Below are positions 35,797 to 43,956 of a stretch of DNA of 55,413 bases, piece by piece (within the stretch, counting starts at the first letter, position 1; the number at the start of each line of letters is the position of its first letter). Below the pieces are notes generated by a model that searched no databases, was not told where the DNA came from, and saw only the letters and a program-made list of their open reading frames with translations. A program made the translations under genes and the position numbers. The stretch comes from Oxalobacteraceae bacterium (GTDB taxonomy: Bacteria > Pseudomonadota > Gammaproteobacteria > Burkholderiales > Burkholderiaceae_D), in NCBI GenBank assembly GCA_021768485.1, contig JAIZVZ010000015.1:1-55413 (forward strand). The letters are read 5' to 3'.

Positions 35797-37134
35797 TCAG
35801 GCTTTGGCGACCGGATGGGCGTCGGCCATTTCAGGCATGGTTACCGCCGGGGCTTTTACATTATTTTGCTTGGTGACAAAGCGGCTGCGCATTGGCGCAA
35901 GAATGAATTTTGCGGCCAGGCCTGCACATATTGAAATAATTGCAGCCAGAATGAAAACGCGGTTCCATTGCTTGCCCTGTGCCAGCAATGAGGCCAGCGG
36001 CACCAGCAAGGCGGCCGCACCTTTGGCGGTATAGAGCACGCCGGCATTTGCCGAAGCAAATTTGCTGCCGAAGGTATCGCCACAAATGGCGGGGAAGATC
36101 GAGAAAATTTCACCCCAGCACATGAAGATCAGTGCGGCGAACAGCATGAAGGCATATGGGTTGTGTCCATATTGCATAATCCCGAGCAGCGACAGACCTT
36201 CGCCGATGAACATGACCAGCATCGTGTTTTCGCGGCCAAATTTATCGGAAATGAAGCCGCACAGTGGCCGCGTCAGGCCATTGGCGACGTTATCAATTGC
36301 CAGCACCATCGTCAGCATCGGCAGTGTCGCGCCGAGCACGGTCATCGGCAATGTGGCCAGGCCGTAGTCATGAGCAATCGGGCCCAGCTGGGCGGTGGCC
36401 ATGACGCCGCCGGCGGCGACGCAGACGTAGATGAGGTAAGTGGTCCAGAAGACGGGCGTCTTCAGCATTTGCGACGGTTTCAGATCGACTGTGCTTGTGG
36501 CGCGGCCGATATGCTTGTTGGCAGTAACTTTAGGAGGTTGTGGCCGAACCAGAAGCATGGCCAGGACAAACATGCCGACGCCTTGAATGATGCCGAAGGT
36601 CAAAAAGGTCTGTTCATAGCCTGCCGACTGGATCATGTTTGCAATTGGAATGACGGTCACTGCCGCACCGGCACCAAAACCGGCAGCAGTCAGTCCCGAT
36701 GCCAGGCCCCGACGATCCGGAAACCATTTCAGGGCATTGCCTACCAGCGTGCCGTAGACGCAACCGGCGCCGATGCCGGAAACGGCGGCGGCGACATACA
36801 GAATGCTCAAAGAGTTTGCATAACTATTGAGTACCCATCCGAGGCAAGCCAGTATGGCGCCGCCGGCAACCACCGGGCGCGGGCCAAAGCGGTCGCCAAG
36901 CCAGCCTTCAATTGGCACGAGCCATGTTTCAACTACGATAAAAATGGAAAAGGACAGTTGAATGGAGGCCAGATTCCATTGGTACTTGTCGTGAATCGGC
37001 TGTACAAAAAGCGTCCAGCCATATTGGAGATTGGCGACAAGGGCCATACACACAATGCCGATAATAAGTTGAGTCCATCGATTACTTAGCCCTGTTGAAC
37101 TCGAAGACTGAGCTGAGTTTAGTGTCTGTGACAT
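35797..37134 (-). CDS. oxlT: Oxalate/formate antiporter OxlT, copy 2 (MFS)
   Basis: A 445-residue paralogue of the protein at 11261-12592, nearly identical through the 12 TM core and different mainly in the first 18 and last 20 residues. The substrate-site Arg in NGLTRPLCGF and Lys in LYTAKGAAAL are kept at about 289 and 371. A clear difference is LACLGW against FAGLGW in TM3. The start ATG follows a purine run (GAGAGAA). The upstream 300 bp hold a structured RNA candidate (37203-37440), and the downstream terminator is repeat copy D. Two to three near-copies suggest dose or condition-specific expression of oxalate or related exchange. Confidence 0.85.
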   Translation of the reverse strand: MSQTLNSAQSSSSTGLSNRWTQLIIGIVCMALVANLQYGWTLFVQPIHDKYQWNLASIQLSFSIFIVVETWLVPIEGWLGDRFGPRPVVAGGAILACLGWVLNSYANSLSILYVAAAVSGIGAGCVYGTLVGNALKWFPDRRGLASGLTAAGFGAGAAVTVIPIANMIQSAGYEQTFLTFGIIQGVGMFVLAMLLVRPQPPKVTANKHIGRATSTVDLKPSQMLKTPVFWTTYLIYVCVAAGGVMATAQLGPIAHDYGLATLPMTVLGATLPMLTMVLAIDNVANGLTRPLCGFISDKFGRENTMLVMFIGEGLSLLGIMQYGHNPYAFMLFAALIFMCWGEIFSIFPAICGDTFGSKFASANAGVLYTAKGAAALLVPLASLLAQGKQWNRVFILAAIISICAGLAAKFILAPMRSRFVTKQNNVKAPAVTMPEMADAHPVAKA

Positions 37135-37202
37135 AGCGTTCTCTCTGTCGTTTAGTTTATTGATTTATTTTGATTAAAACTATTACTCACATCTCTTTTT
37201 TT

Positions 37203-37440
37203 TTGTATCTCTTCGGTACTTCATTACTTATGGTGAATCACCCCATTTCCCATCTCTGCCGGGCAAGAATCACCTCCGGTTCTCACCCGGCGCCCATCGT
37301 GAACGAGCCACAAACAAGTCAGTGGCTCGTCGGGATATCGCTCCAAAGTCCAGCGCCTGAAACGGCGCTCGATCTCAATTGCCGGAGCTTTTCGTTGCTG
37401 CCTCCATAGCGACTTCCCACCTTATTGCTTGAGGCAGCAG
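37203..37440 (-). ncRNA. Structured RNA, HEARO/omegaRNA-like, without an IscB gene
   Basis: On the minus strand this region folds into successive stems. CTGCCTC pairs with GAGGCAG (37431-37437 with 37399-37405), and GCTCC with GGAGC (37384-37388 with 37340-37344) encloses the 6-bp hairpin AGCGCC/GGCGCT. A perfect 9-bp stem ACGAGCCAC/GTGGCTCGT follows (37303-37330), then GCCGGG/CCCGGC around AGAA/TTCT (37258-37291). Single-stranded words such as GGGAAGTCGCTATG, TTTGGAGCGATA and GGTGAGAACCGG are, from memory, the conserved words of HEARO RNAs, the guide RNAs of IscB nucleases. No IscB or IsrB gene follows; oxlT copy 2 starts about 70 nt downstream. It could be an orphan guide RNA or an unrelated 5' leader element. 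The stems are observed; the family name is my judgement. Confidence 0.5.
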
Positions 37441-38184
37441 ATCCCTGTTTGCCTTGACGGCTGCAATGTTGTTACTGTTTGCCATCGCACGTGCCAGTGC
37501 ACTTCATTCTTCGCCGACTGCATAACGCTACCGGCCGCCCGACGACGAATTGAAAAAAACGATGCTTTCAGAGGAATCGAAGGAGGCACGTTAAGCTCCG
37601 GTTTGTCCGCTAAGAATCGTTACAGTATTTTTTGAGCTGCCCGGGGCTTGCATGACCGTGCTGGCGCGCACAATAAGGGCCAAGGGCAGATATGTATTGG
37701 GGGCGATAAAGCGCGCGCCGAGCGTGCTATCATCGTTGGCTTGTGCGCGGCGCCCTGGCGCAGTAGTGAGGGGCGGGCGGCTGCCGGCGCCGGGCCGGAG
37801 CATTTTCCGGCGTTTCGTCGCCGGCGCCATCCCGGTCCGGTGGCGGACCGGTTGCGCGTCTGGCGCATCGTCCGCAATAGGCGAGGGCGTCGACAATGCA
37901 GCATCGGGCCGGGGCGCTGGAATCGGCCCGCTTATGCGGTAATGCCTGAAATTTCCTGTCGGCGCCACATTGCTTTCAATGGTGTCGAGGTCGAGGTATC
38001 TGACTGACAAATTTCTACTTCGACAAATTTCTACTGTCTTTGCAATTTGTGAAAAATACACTACTGAACTCGCTTTGCATGTATATATTAACGAATAAAC
38101 TTTAATGAATCGCTAGACTTTACTATGGCAACATCTTTCCGATAAGATAGTAAAAACTCAATTGATTGGTGTGTATACGCAACA
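37441..38184. other. Gene-poor region between the structured RNA and a LysR gene
   Basis: Open frames occur on both strands (37591-38061 minus, 37652-37942 plus), but they are Arg- and Pro-rich, overlap each other and lack recognisable domains. The last 150 bp are AT-rich and should hold the LysR promoter. Confidence 0.5.
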
Positions 38185-39102
38185 ATGGATGACCTGAATG
38201 ATTTGCTTTACTTCACTGCTGTCGTCGACAACAATGGTTTTTCCGCTGCGGCACGCAAGATCGGTGGCGATAAAACACGCCTGAGCCGGCGCGTTGCGGC
38301 ATTGGAGCATCGCCTGGGGGTCAGGCTGCTTCAGCGATCGACCCGCAAAGTCGTGCTGACCGAAGCCGGCACGCGTTTTTATGCGCACTGCCAGGCGGTG
38401 GTGGCCGGCGCGCAAGCGGCCTATGAAGCCATTGACGAGTTAAAAAGCGAACCTTCGGGATCTGTGCGCGTCGTCTGTTCTGTTGTAATGGCGCAAAATT
38501 ATCTCGCCCGCATTTTGCCGGGGTATATGGCGCTGCATCCGAAAGTGTCGGTCTTTATCGAATCGACCGACCGCAATGTCGATTTGCTCGAGGAGCGCTT
38601 CGATATTGCGCTTAAAAAAGTACTCGCTGTCGATCCAACGCAACATGTTTCGCGGGAATTGGGACGCGCCCGCAACATTCTGGTGGCCAGCCCCTCGTTT
38701 CTCAATCAATTCGGCCGCATCAGCCATCCCGCTGAACTGAGCCGGTATACCAATATCGCCCGCATTTCCGATCTGCGCGACGGCAGTGCGCTATGGAAGC
38801 TGCGCACGGCGGACAATCGCGCGCTCGAAGTGAAGTTGTCGCCGGCCTTGGTGACCAGCGATCTTCGGGTTCAGTTTGAAACCGTCACCCATGGTATTGG
38901 CGTGGCTTTATTGCCCGAGCCCTTTGTGGCGATGGCCTTGAAAGATCGCCTGCTCGAACAGGTCTTGCCTGAATGGTATACCGACGATGAAATTCTGCAC
39001 ATGCTCTATCCATCGCCGCGCGGCATGCTGCCTTCAGTGCGCAGCCTGATCGATTATATGGTGGCGCATATTCCTGAAATCATTCTCAAGGTGCAGGTCT
39101 AG
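38185..39102 (+). CDS. LysR-type transcriptional regulator
   Basis: A 305-residue LTTR of the DmlR/AaeR group. The HTH (about 1-60) reads LYFTAVVDNNGFSAAARKIG and RLSRRVAALEHRLGVRLLQRSTRK, followed by an effector domain from about 90 (SGSVRVVCSVVMAQNYLARILP). The target is not obvious, since its flanks are a gene-poor region and a universal stress protein gene in the same direction, 254 bp away. The promoter region is AT-rich. Confidence 0.85.
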   Translation: MDDLNDLLYFTAVVDNNGFSAAARKIGGDKTRLSRRVAALEHRLGVRLLQRSTRKVVLTEAGTRFYAHCQAVVAGAQAAYEAIDELKSEPSGSVRVVCSVVMAQNYLARILPGYMALHPKVSVFIESTDRNVDLLEERFDIALKKVLAVDPTQHVSRELGRARNILVASPSFLNQFGRISHPAELSRYTNIARISDLRDGSALWKLRTADNRALEVKLSPALVTSDLRVQFETVTHGIGVALLPEPFVAMALKDRLLEQVLPEWYTDDEILHMLYPSPRGMLPSVRSLIDYMVAHIPEIILKVQV

Positions 39103-39356
39103 CGGTCGTGCCGGGGCCGTCGACTGGGCGATGTCATGCGTTTATGTCGGTGGCTGTTCTTTTTTATCCACATCCGCCTCTCATGCCGCATTACCATACA
39201 GGCGTGGGCTCCGGCGCTGTCCTGGCGTTTTCCGGAGCAACGCGATGTGACCATTTCCCTATTTTTTTGTAGAAACTTGTCTTCGATCAAGGTAATGCTT
39301 GCGATAGATCATAAGATGGTTACGGGGTAATGTTAGTTCCACTTACAGGAGACACT

Positions 39357-39800
39357 ATGTTTAAACTGATCTTGGTTCCAACCGACGGCTCTGAATTTTC
39401 TTCTAAAGCAATAAAAGAGGCCGTCGAGTATGCCGCTACATTCAAAAGTAAAATCATAGGTATTAGTGTTGCAGTGCCTTATCCATATTCGGCGCTGGTT
39501 GCCGACGGCGACAGCCAGAGTATCAATCCAGAGGATTACGAAGCGCATATGCGCGACCTGGCCGAAGCAAACCTCGAGGTCTTGAAAAATGCCGCCAGCG
39601 CGGTCAAGGTCGAGTGCGAAACGATTGTCGCCACAGGCTCGCGCCCACATGAAGAAATCGTCAAGGCCGCTATCGCCAAGCGTTGCGATGCCATTTTCAT
39701 GGCTTCGCATGGCCGTAAAGGCTTGAGCAAATTCTTGCTCGGCAGCGAAACGCAAAAAGTCCTGTCTGGATCGTCGATTCCCGTGCTGGTGCTGCGTTAA
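39357..39800 (+). CDS. Universal stress protein, UspA family
   Basis: A 147-residue single-domain Usp. It starts FKLILVPTDGSEFSSKAIKEAVEYA, with D10 in the nucleotide-binding beta1 loop, and ends with the ATP-binding signature MASHGRKGLSKFLLGSETQKVL (G-2X-G-9X-G-S pattern) followed by VLVLR. It should therefore bind ATP and act as a stress-protective dimer. The ATG at 39357 has a strong AGGAGA 5 nt upstream. In the 244 bp to metE I see a GGCGGC/GCCGCC hairpin (39832-39847) and no gene. Confidence 0.93.
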   Translation: MFKLILVPTDGSEFSSKAIKEAVEYAATFKSKIIGISVAVPYPYSALVADGDSQSINPEDYEAHMRDLAEANLEVLKNAASAVKVECETIVATGSRPHEEIVKAAIAKRCDAIFMASHGRKGLSKFLLGSETQKVLSGSSIPVLVLR

Positions 39801-40045
39801 GCGCCTGTCCAGCGACGCCTGGCGTGTAATACGGCGGCAGATGCCGCCGGTGAGACAGACAGGAACTGCCCTGTTGCTGCGGCCCGCCTTCATGGCCCGC
39901 ATGCTCGGCTGATATGAATTGCAGTCGGCCTGCCTGTCTGCCAACCTCTCCCCTCAGTTTTTTTGACGGCCAATGGTTCTTCTGGCCGCCTCGTTCGCGC
40001 TCATGGTTCTGGCGTGATTGTGGCGCCATGACGCGCTGCCTGTCG

Positions 40046-42358
40046 CTAGCCCGGCTGCCGCAGCATCCTGGCCGCTTCGACCATATTCCGTAGTGCGGGG
40101 CGCACTTCTTCCCAGTGGCGTGTTTTCAGGCCGCAATCGGGATTGACCCACAGCTGTGGCGGCGCAATCCGCTGTGCGGCCTTGCGCATCAGCTGCACGA
40201 TATGTTCGCGACTGGGGATATTGGGCGAATGGATGTCGTAGACTCCCGGTCCGATGGCATTGGGATAGTCGAAATCATCGAAGGCATCCAGCAACTCCAT
40301 ATCGGAACGCGCGGTTTCGATCGTGATCACATCGGCATCCATGGCCGCTATCGAGGCAATGATGTCGTTAAATTCCGAATAACACATATGCGTATGGATT
40401 TGCGTTTCGTCCTGCACGCCATTGGCCGTGATGCGGAACGCCTGCACCGCCCATGCCAGATATGCGTCCCATTGCGCGCGGCGCAGCGGCAAGCCTTCGC
40501 GCAGCGCCGCCTCGTCGATCTGGATGATGCGCACGCCGGCCTGTTCGAGATCGCGCACTTCGTCGCGCATCGCCAGCGCCAGCTGGCGGCACGTCAGTTC
40601 GCGCGGCTGGTCGTCGCGCACAAACGACCAGTTCAGCAGCGTGACCGGTCCGGTCAGCATGCCCTTCACCGGCTTGGCGGTCAGCGATTGCGCATATTGG
40701 GTCCACTCGACGGTCATCGCTTGCGGACGGCTGATATCGCCAAACAGAATCGGCGGCTTTACGCAGCGCGAACCGTAAGACTGCACCCAGCCGAACTGGC
40801 TGAAGGCATAGCCATTGAGTTGTTCGCCGAAATACTCGACCATGTCGTTGCGTTCTGCTTCGCCGTGCACCAGGACATCGAGACCAAGCGCCTCTTGCTC
40901 GCGCACGCAATCGCCGATGGCGGCCTGCATCGCCGCGCGGTAAGCCGCCTGCTCCAGTACGCCGAGGCGGAACTGGCTTCTGGCTTGGCGGATGGCCGTC
41001 GTTTGCGGGAAGGAGCCGATGGTCGTGGTCGGATAGGCGGGCAGTTTGAGCAGGGCCGCCTGTTTGGCCGCTCGCTGCCGGTAAGGGCTGCGGCGCTCGC
41101 TGCCGGCAAGCGCGATGTCGGCGACTGCGGTTTTGACTGCGGCATCATGCACGCGGGCCGAGTTGCGCCGGGCCGCCACGGCAGCATGGTTGGCGACCAG
41201 CGTTTCCTGTACTGCCACCCGGCCGTGGTTCAACGCTTTGGCCAGGATGCGCAATTCATCGAGTTTTTGCACTGCAAAGGCCAGCCACGAGCGGATTTCG
41301 GCATCGAGATTCTGTTCGCCGTTCAAGTCGACCGGTACGTGCAGCAGCGAGCAGGAGGGGGCGAGCCATAAGCGGTTTTGCAAGACGCGGTGGATCGGCT
41401 CGAGCCACTCGAGGGTGGCGTGCAAGTCGGTTTTCCAGATGTTGCGACCGTTGATGACGCCCAGCGACAACACGCGGTCGGCCGGCAATTGCTGGATGAC
41501 TTGCGCAATTTCGGCGCCGGCATTGATGGCGTCGAGATGCAATCCATGCACGGGCAGCTTGCATGCCAGCGGCAGATTGTCTTGCAGCTGGCCGAAATAA
41601 GTCGTCAGCAGCAGTTTGAGCCTGCAGCCCTGAAACGCCTCGTAGGCCGTGACGAACGCTTGTTGCCACCGGGCGTCGAGTTCCATGCACAGAATCGGTT
41701 CATCGATCTGCACCCATTCGATTTCGCGCTTTGCCAGCAGGTCCAGCAATTCAATATAGACCGGCAATATGCGCGGCAGCAGCGCGAGTTTGTCGGCGCC
41801 GTCTTTTTCCTTGCCCAGCCACAGATAGCTGAGCGGCCCGATGAGGACCGGTTTGGCGGCGATGCCGCACTCATGCGCTTGTTCAAGTTGCGCCAGCAGG
41901 TGCGCGGCATCGAGCGCGAAAGTGGTATCGGCCGTAAATTCCGGCACGATGTAATGATAATTGGTGTCGAACCATTTCGTCATTTCAGCCGCATGCACGC
42001 AATGGCAGGCAGACGCATGGCTAGACTCATGGCTAGACTCATGGCTAGACTCATGGGCCGAGCGGCCGCGGGCCAGGCGAAAATAATTGTCGAGCGCGTT
42101 GCCTTCGAGGCCGCGTACGCGGTCTGGAATATTCCCCAGCATGAAACTCATGTCGAGTACTTGATCGTAAAACGAGAAGTCGCCGACCGGCAGCAGACCG
42201 AGGCCCGATTGCAGGTCCCAATGCCGCCGGCGCAGCTCGGCGCCGGCCGCGTTCAGGTCGGCGGCCGAGGTCTCGCCTTTCCAGTAATTTTCCAGGGCGG
42301 TTTTCAGCTCGCGCCTGGCCCCGATGCGCGGAAATCCAAGATTGTGGGTCGTGACCAT
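40046..42358 (-). CDS. metE: Cobalamin-independent methionine synthase
   Basis: A 770-residue cytoplasmic enzyme that transfers methyl from 5-methyl-THF-triglutamate to homocysteine. Both barrels are present: the N-terminal one begins [21 protein letters not shown], and the C-terminal catalytic one has TTIGSFPQT, the zinc ligands in HTHMCYSEF and NPDCGLKTR, and [15 protein letters not shown]. Compared with E. coli MetE there is an extra His/Ser loop of about 15 residues near residue 105, built from a 12-bp repeat (ESSH three times). MetR is encoded divergently. MetF, at 10261, supplies the substrate. Unlike nrdD, metE has no visible cobalamin riboswitch. Confidence 0.96.
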   Translation of the reverse strand: MVTTHNLGFPRIGARRELKTALENYWKGETSAADLNAAGAELRRRHWDLQSGLGLLPVGDFSFYDQVLDMSFMLGNIPDRVRGLEGNALDNYFRLARGRSAHESSHESSHESSHASACHCVHAAEMTKWFDTNYHYIVPEFTADTTFALDAAHLLAQLEQAHECGIAAKPVLIGPLSYLWLGKEKDGADKLALLPRILPVYIELLDLLAKREIEWVQIDEPILCMELDARWQQAFVTAYEAFQGCRLKLLLTTYFGQLQDNLPLACKLPVHGLHLDAINAGAEIAQVIQQLPADRVLSLGVINGRNIWKTDLHATLEWLEPIHRVLQNRLWLAPSCSLLHVPVDLNGEQNLDAEIRSWLAFAVQKLDELRILAKALNHGRVAVQETLVANHAAVAARRNSARVHDAAVKTAVADIALAGSERRSPYRQRAAKQAALLKLPAYPTTTIGSFPQTTAIRQARSQFRLGVLEQAAYRAAMQAAIGDCVREQEALGLDVLVHGEAERNDMVEYFGEQLNGYAFSQFGWVQSYGSRCVKPPILFGDISRPQAMTVEWTQYAQSLTAKPVKGMLTGPVTLLNWSFVRDDQPRELTCRQLALAMRDEVRDLEQAGVRIIQIDEAALREGLPLRRAQWDAYLAWAVQAFRITANGVQDETQIHTHMCYSEFNDIIASIAAMDADVITIETARSDMELLDAFDDFDYPNAIGPGVYDIHSPNIPSREHIVQLMRKAAQRIAPPQLWVNPDCGLKTRHWEEVRPALRNMVEAARMLRQPG
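42017..42052. repeat. 12-bp in-frame tandem repeat inside metE
   Basis: ATGGCTAGACTC occurs three times and encodes ESSH on the metE strand. The unit length keeps the frame. The site matches a surface loop in other MetE proteins. Confidence 0.85.
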
Positions 42359-42410
42359 GACAGATAGTTCCTATAAAGATTGAGGGCGGTGACGGGCGCT
42401 GAGGAATCAC

Positions 42411-42501
42411 GCCAATGAGTTATGCCAATGAGTTACTCCAATGAATAACGCCAATGAATAACGCCAATGAATAACGCCAATGAATAACGCCAATGAGTGC
42501 G
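42411..42501 (+). repeat. 13-bp tandem repeat, 7 units, metE-metR intergenic region
   Basis: GCCAATGAATAAC is repeated with minor changes (GCCAATGAGTTAT in the first unit, GCCAATGAGTGCG in the last). It lies between the metE start and the presumed MetR operator, so changes in copy number would change promoter spacing or metE leader length. Confidence 0.88.
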
Positions 42502-42518
42502 CCAGCATAGCTGTCTTT

Positions 42519-42572
42519 ATCCATGAAAAATAATGGTAATATTTCATTAATCAATTATTTTTATTCATGGAT
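42519..42572. promoter_or_regulatory. Large imperfect palindrome, probable MetR operator
   Basis: ATCCATGAAAAATAAT at the left is mirrored by ATTATTTTTATTCATGGAT at the right (3-nt difference). Both arms hold TGAA/TTCA, the MetR half-site words. It sits just before metR and about 160 bp upstream of metE, fitting auto-regulation and metE activation. Confidence 0.6.
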
Positions 42573-42579
42573 GGCGACT

Positions 42580-43473
42580 ATGCTCGAACGTATACATCTG
42601 GCCATCGTCCGCGAAGTCGAGCGCGAAGGCTCGCTGACCGCGGCCGCCGCCGTGCTTTGCCTGACGCAATCGGCGCTCAGCCATTGCGTCAAAAAGATGG
42701 AGCAGCAACTGGGCACGCCCGTGTGGACCAGGGAAGGGCGTCATCTGCATCTGACGCAGGCGGGGCAATACTTGCTGGGTCTGGCGAACCGGCTATTGCC
42801 GCAGCTTGAGCATGCCGAACAATTGATGCGGCAATATGCGGGTGGCCTGCGCGGCACCTTGCGCATTGGGATGGAATGCCATCCTTGCTATCAATGGCTG
42901 CTGAAAATAGTCGCGCCTTTTTTGCGCAACTGGCCCGATGTCGATGTCGACGTCAAACAGAAATTCCAGTTCGGCGGTATCGGCGCCTTGTTCGGCTACG
43001 AGATCGATATCCTGGTCACGCCGGACCCCTTGCACAAGCCGGGCTTGCGCTTCGAGCCCGTCTTCGATTACGAGCAAGTCCTGGTGGTCGGCGCCCAGCA
43101 CCGCTTTGCCGGCGCCGATTACATTCTTCCGCGGCAGCTTGCCGATGAAACGCTGATTACTTATCCGGTCGAGATCGAGCGGCTCGATATCTATCAACAG
43201 TTCTTGCTGCCGGCAGGCTGTTCGCCAAAGCAGCACAAGACGATTGAAACGACCGATATCATGCTGGAAATGGTGGCGGCCGGACGCGGTGTCGCCGCGC
43301 TGCCGGCCTGGCTGGTCGCCGAGTATGCGAAGAAAGTGGCGATCACCGCGGTCCGGCTCGGACGGCACGGTATCGCCAAACAGATTTTTCTGGGAGTGCG
43401 CGAGAGCGACGCCAATACCGACTATCTGGAGGCCTTCGTCGAGATGGCGCGGCATGTCGAGTTGCCCGGCTAG
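42580..43473 (+). CDS. metR: LysR-type activator of methionine genes
   Basis: A 297-residue regulator divergent from metE. The HTH reads EREGSLTAAAAVLCLTQSAL and SHCVKKMEQQLGTPVWTREG. The effector domain has the MetR-specific IGMECHPCYQWL, DILVTPDPLHKPGL, VFDYEQVLVVG and ITYPVEIERLDIYQQFLLPAG. MetR activates metE when homocysteine accumulates. I chose ATG 42580 by alignment with E. coli MetR (MIEVKHL against MLERIHL); the ATG codons at 42571 and 42523 are alternatives, but the latter lies within the operator. Confidence 0.9.
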   Translation: MLERIHLAIVREVEREGSLTAAAAVLCLTQSALSHCVKKMEQQLGTPVWTREGRHLHLTQAGQYLLGLANRLLPQLEHAEQLMRQYAGGLRGTLRIGMECHPCYQWLLKIVAPFLRNWPDVDVDVKQKFQFGGIGALFGYEIDILVTPDPLHKPGLRFEPVFDYEQVLVVGAQHRFAGADYILPRQLADETLITYPVEIERLDIYQQFLLPAGCSPKQHKTIETTDIMLEMVAAGRGVAALPAWLVAEYAKKVAITAVRLGRHGIAKQIFLGVRESDANTDYLEAFVEMARHVELPG

Positions 43474-43494
43474 ACTTGCCCTATGTTTTGACGA

Positions 43495-43956
43495 TCAGGC
43501 GCCGAGGACGCCGTCCGCCAGGCGCAGCAGACGCTGGTTGTCGGAGCCGCGCCACGGCTGTGTGGTGGGCAGGTCGCGCTGGTAAGGGCCGTCGATCAAG
43601 ACATCGACGTCGCGCAACAGCGCCAGATGCCGGACCTCTTCATAAAGATAGCCGGTCCACATCCAGATGTCTTTGTCGGGGTAGCGCTGCTTGAAGCGAC
43701 GGCACAGATCGCCGATCGCCTCGCGGTTGGCGGGATCGAGCGGATCGCCGCCACTGAGGCTCAGGCCGTCGTGATTTTCGCACAGGTCGAGAAGCGTGTC
43801 CCTGACCTCGGCCGTGAATGCGGTCCCCAGATGGCGGTTCCAGATCGCCGCATTATGGCATCCGGGGCAAGCGTGCCTGCACCCGGTCACGAACAGGGTC
43901 AGGCGCAAGCCCTCGCCATTGACGACGTCACACGTATAGTAGCGGTCGAAGTTCAT
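43495..43956 (-). CDS. nrdG: Anaerobic ribonucleotide reductase activating protein
   Basis: A 153-residue radical-SAM activase. The cluster motif is CRHACPGC (C26, C30, C33), followed by HNAAIWN. GLSLSGGDPLDPAN is the SAM-binding GGE-like motif, and WMWTGYLYEE and DVLIDGPY are typical of NrdG. It generates the glycyl radical on NrdD using SAM and reduced flavodoxin or ferredoxin. Its ATG overlaps the nrdD stop by 4 bp, so translation is coupled. It only works without oxygen, so the organism must at least tolerate anoxia. Confidence 0.95.
   Translation of the reverse strand: MNFDRYYTCDVVNGEGLRLTLFVTGCRHACPGCHNAAIWNRHLGTAFTAEVRDTLLDLCENHDGLSLSGGDPLDPANREAIGDLCRRFKQRYPDKDIWMWTGYLYEEVRHLALLRDVDVLIDGPYQRDLPTTQPWRGSDNQRLLRLADGVLGA

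Noticed and set aside
37170-37409. 79-residue plus-strand ORF over the structured RNA
   Set aside because: Its codons coincide with strong stems on the other strand and the protein has no recognisable feature; the RNA explains the conservation-like look better.
37591-38061. 156-residue minus-strand ORF before the LysR gene
   Set aside because: Pro/Arg/Ala-rich composition, an equally open opposite strand, and no start signal; typical of GC-rich non-coding DNA.
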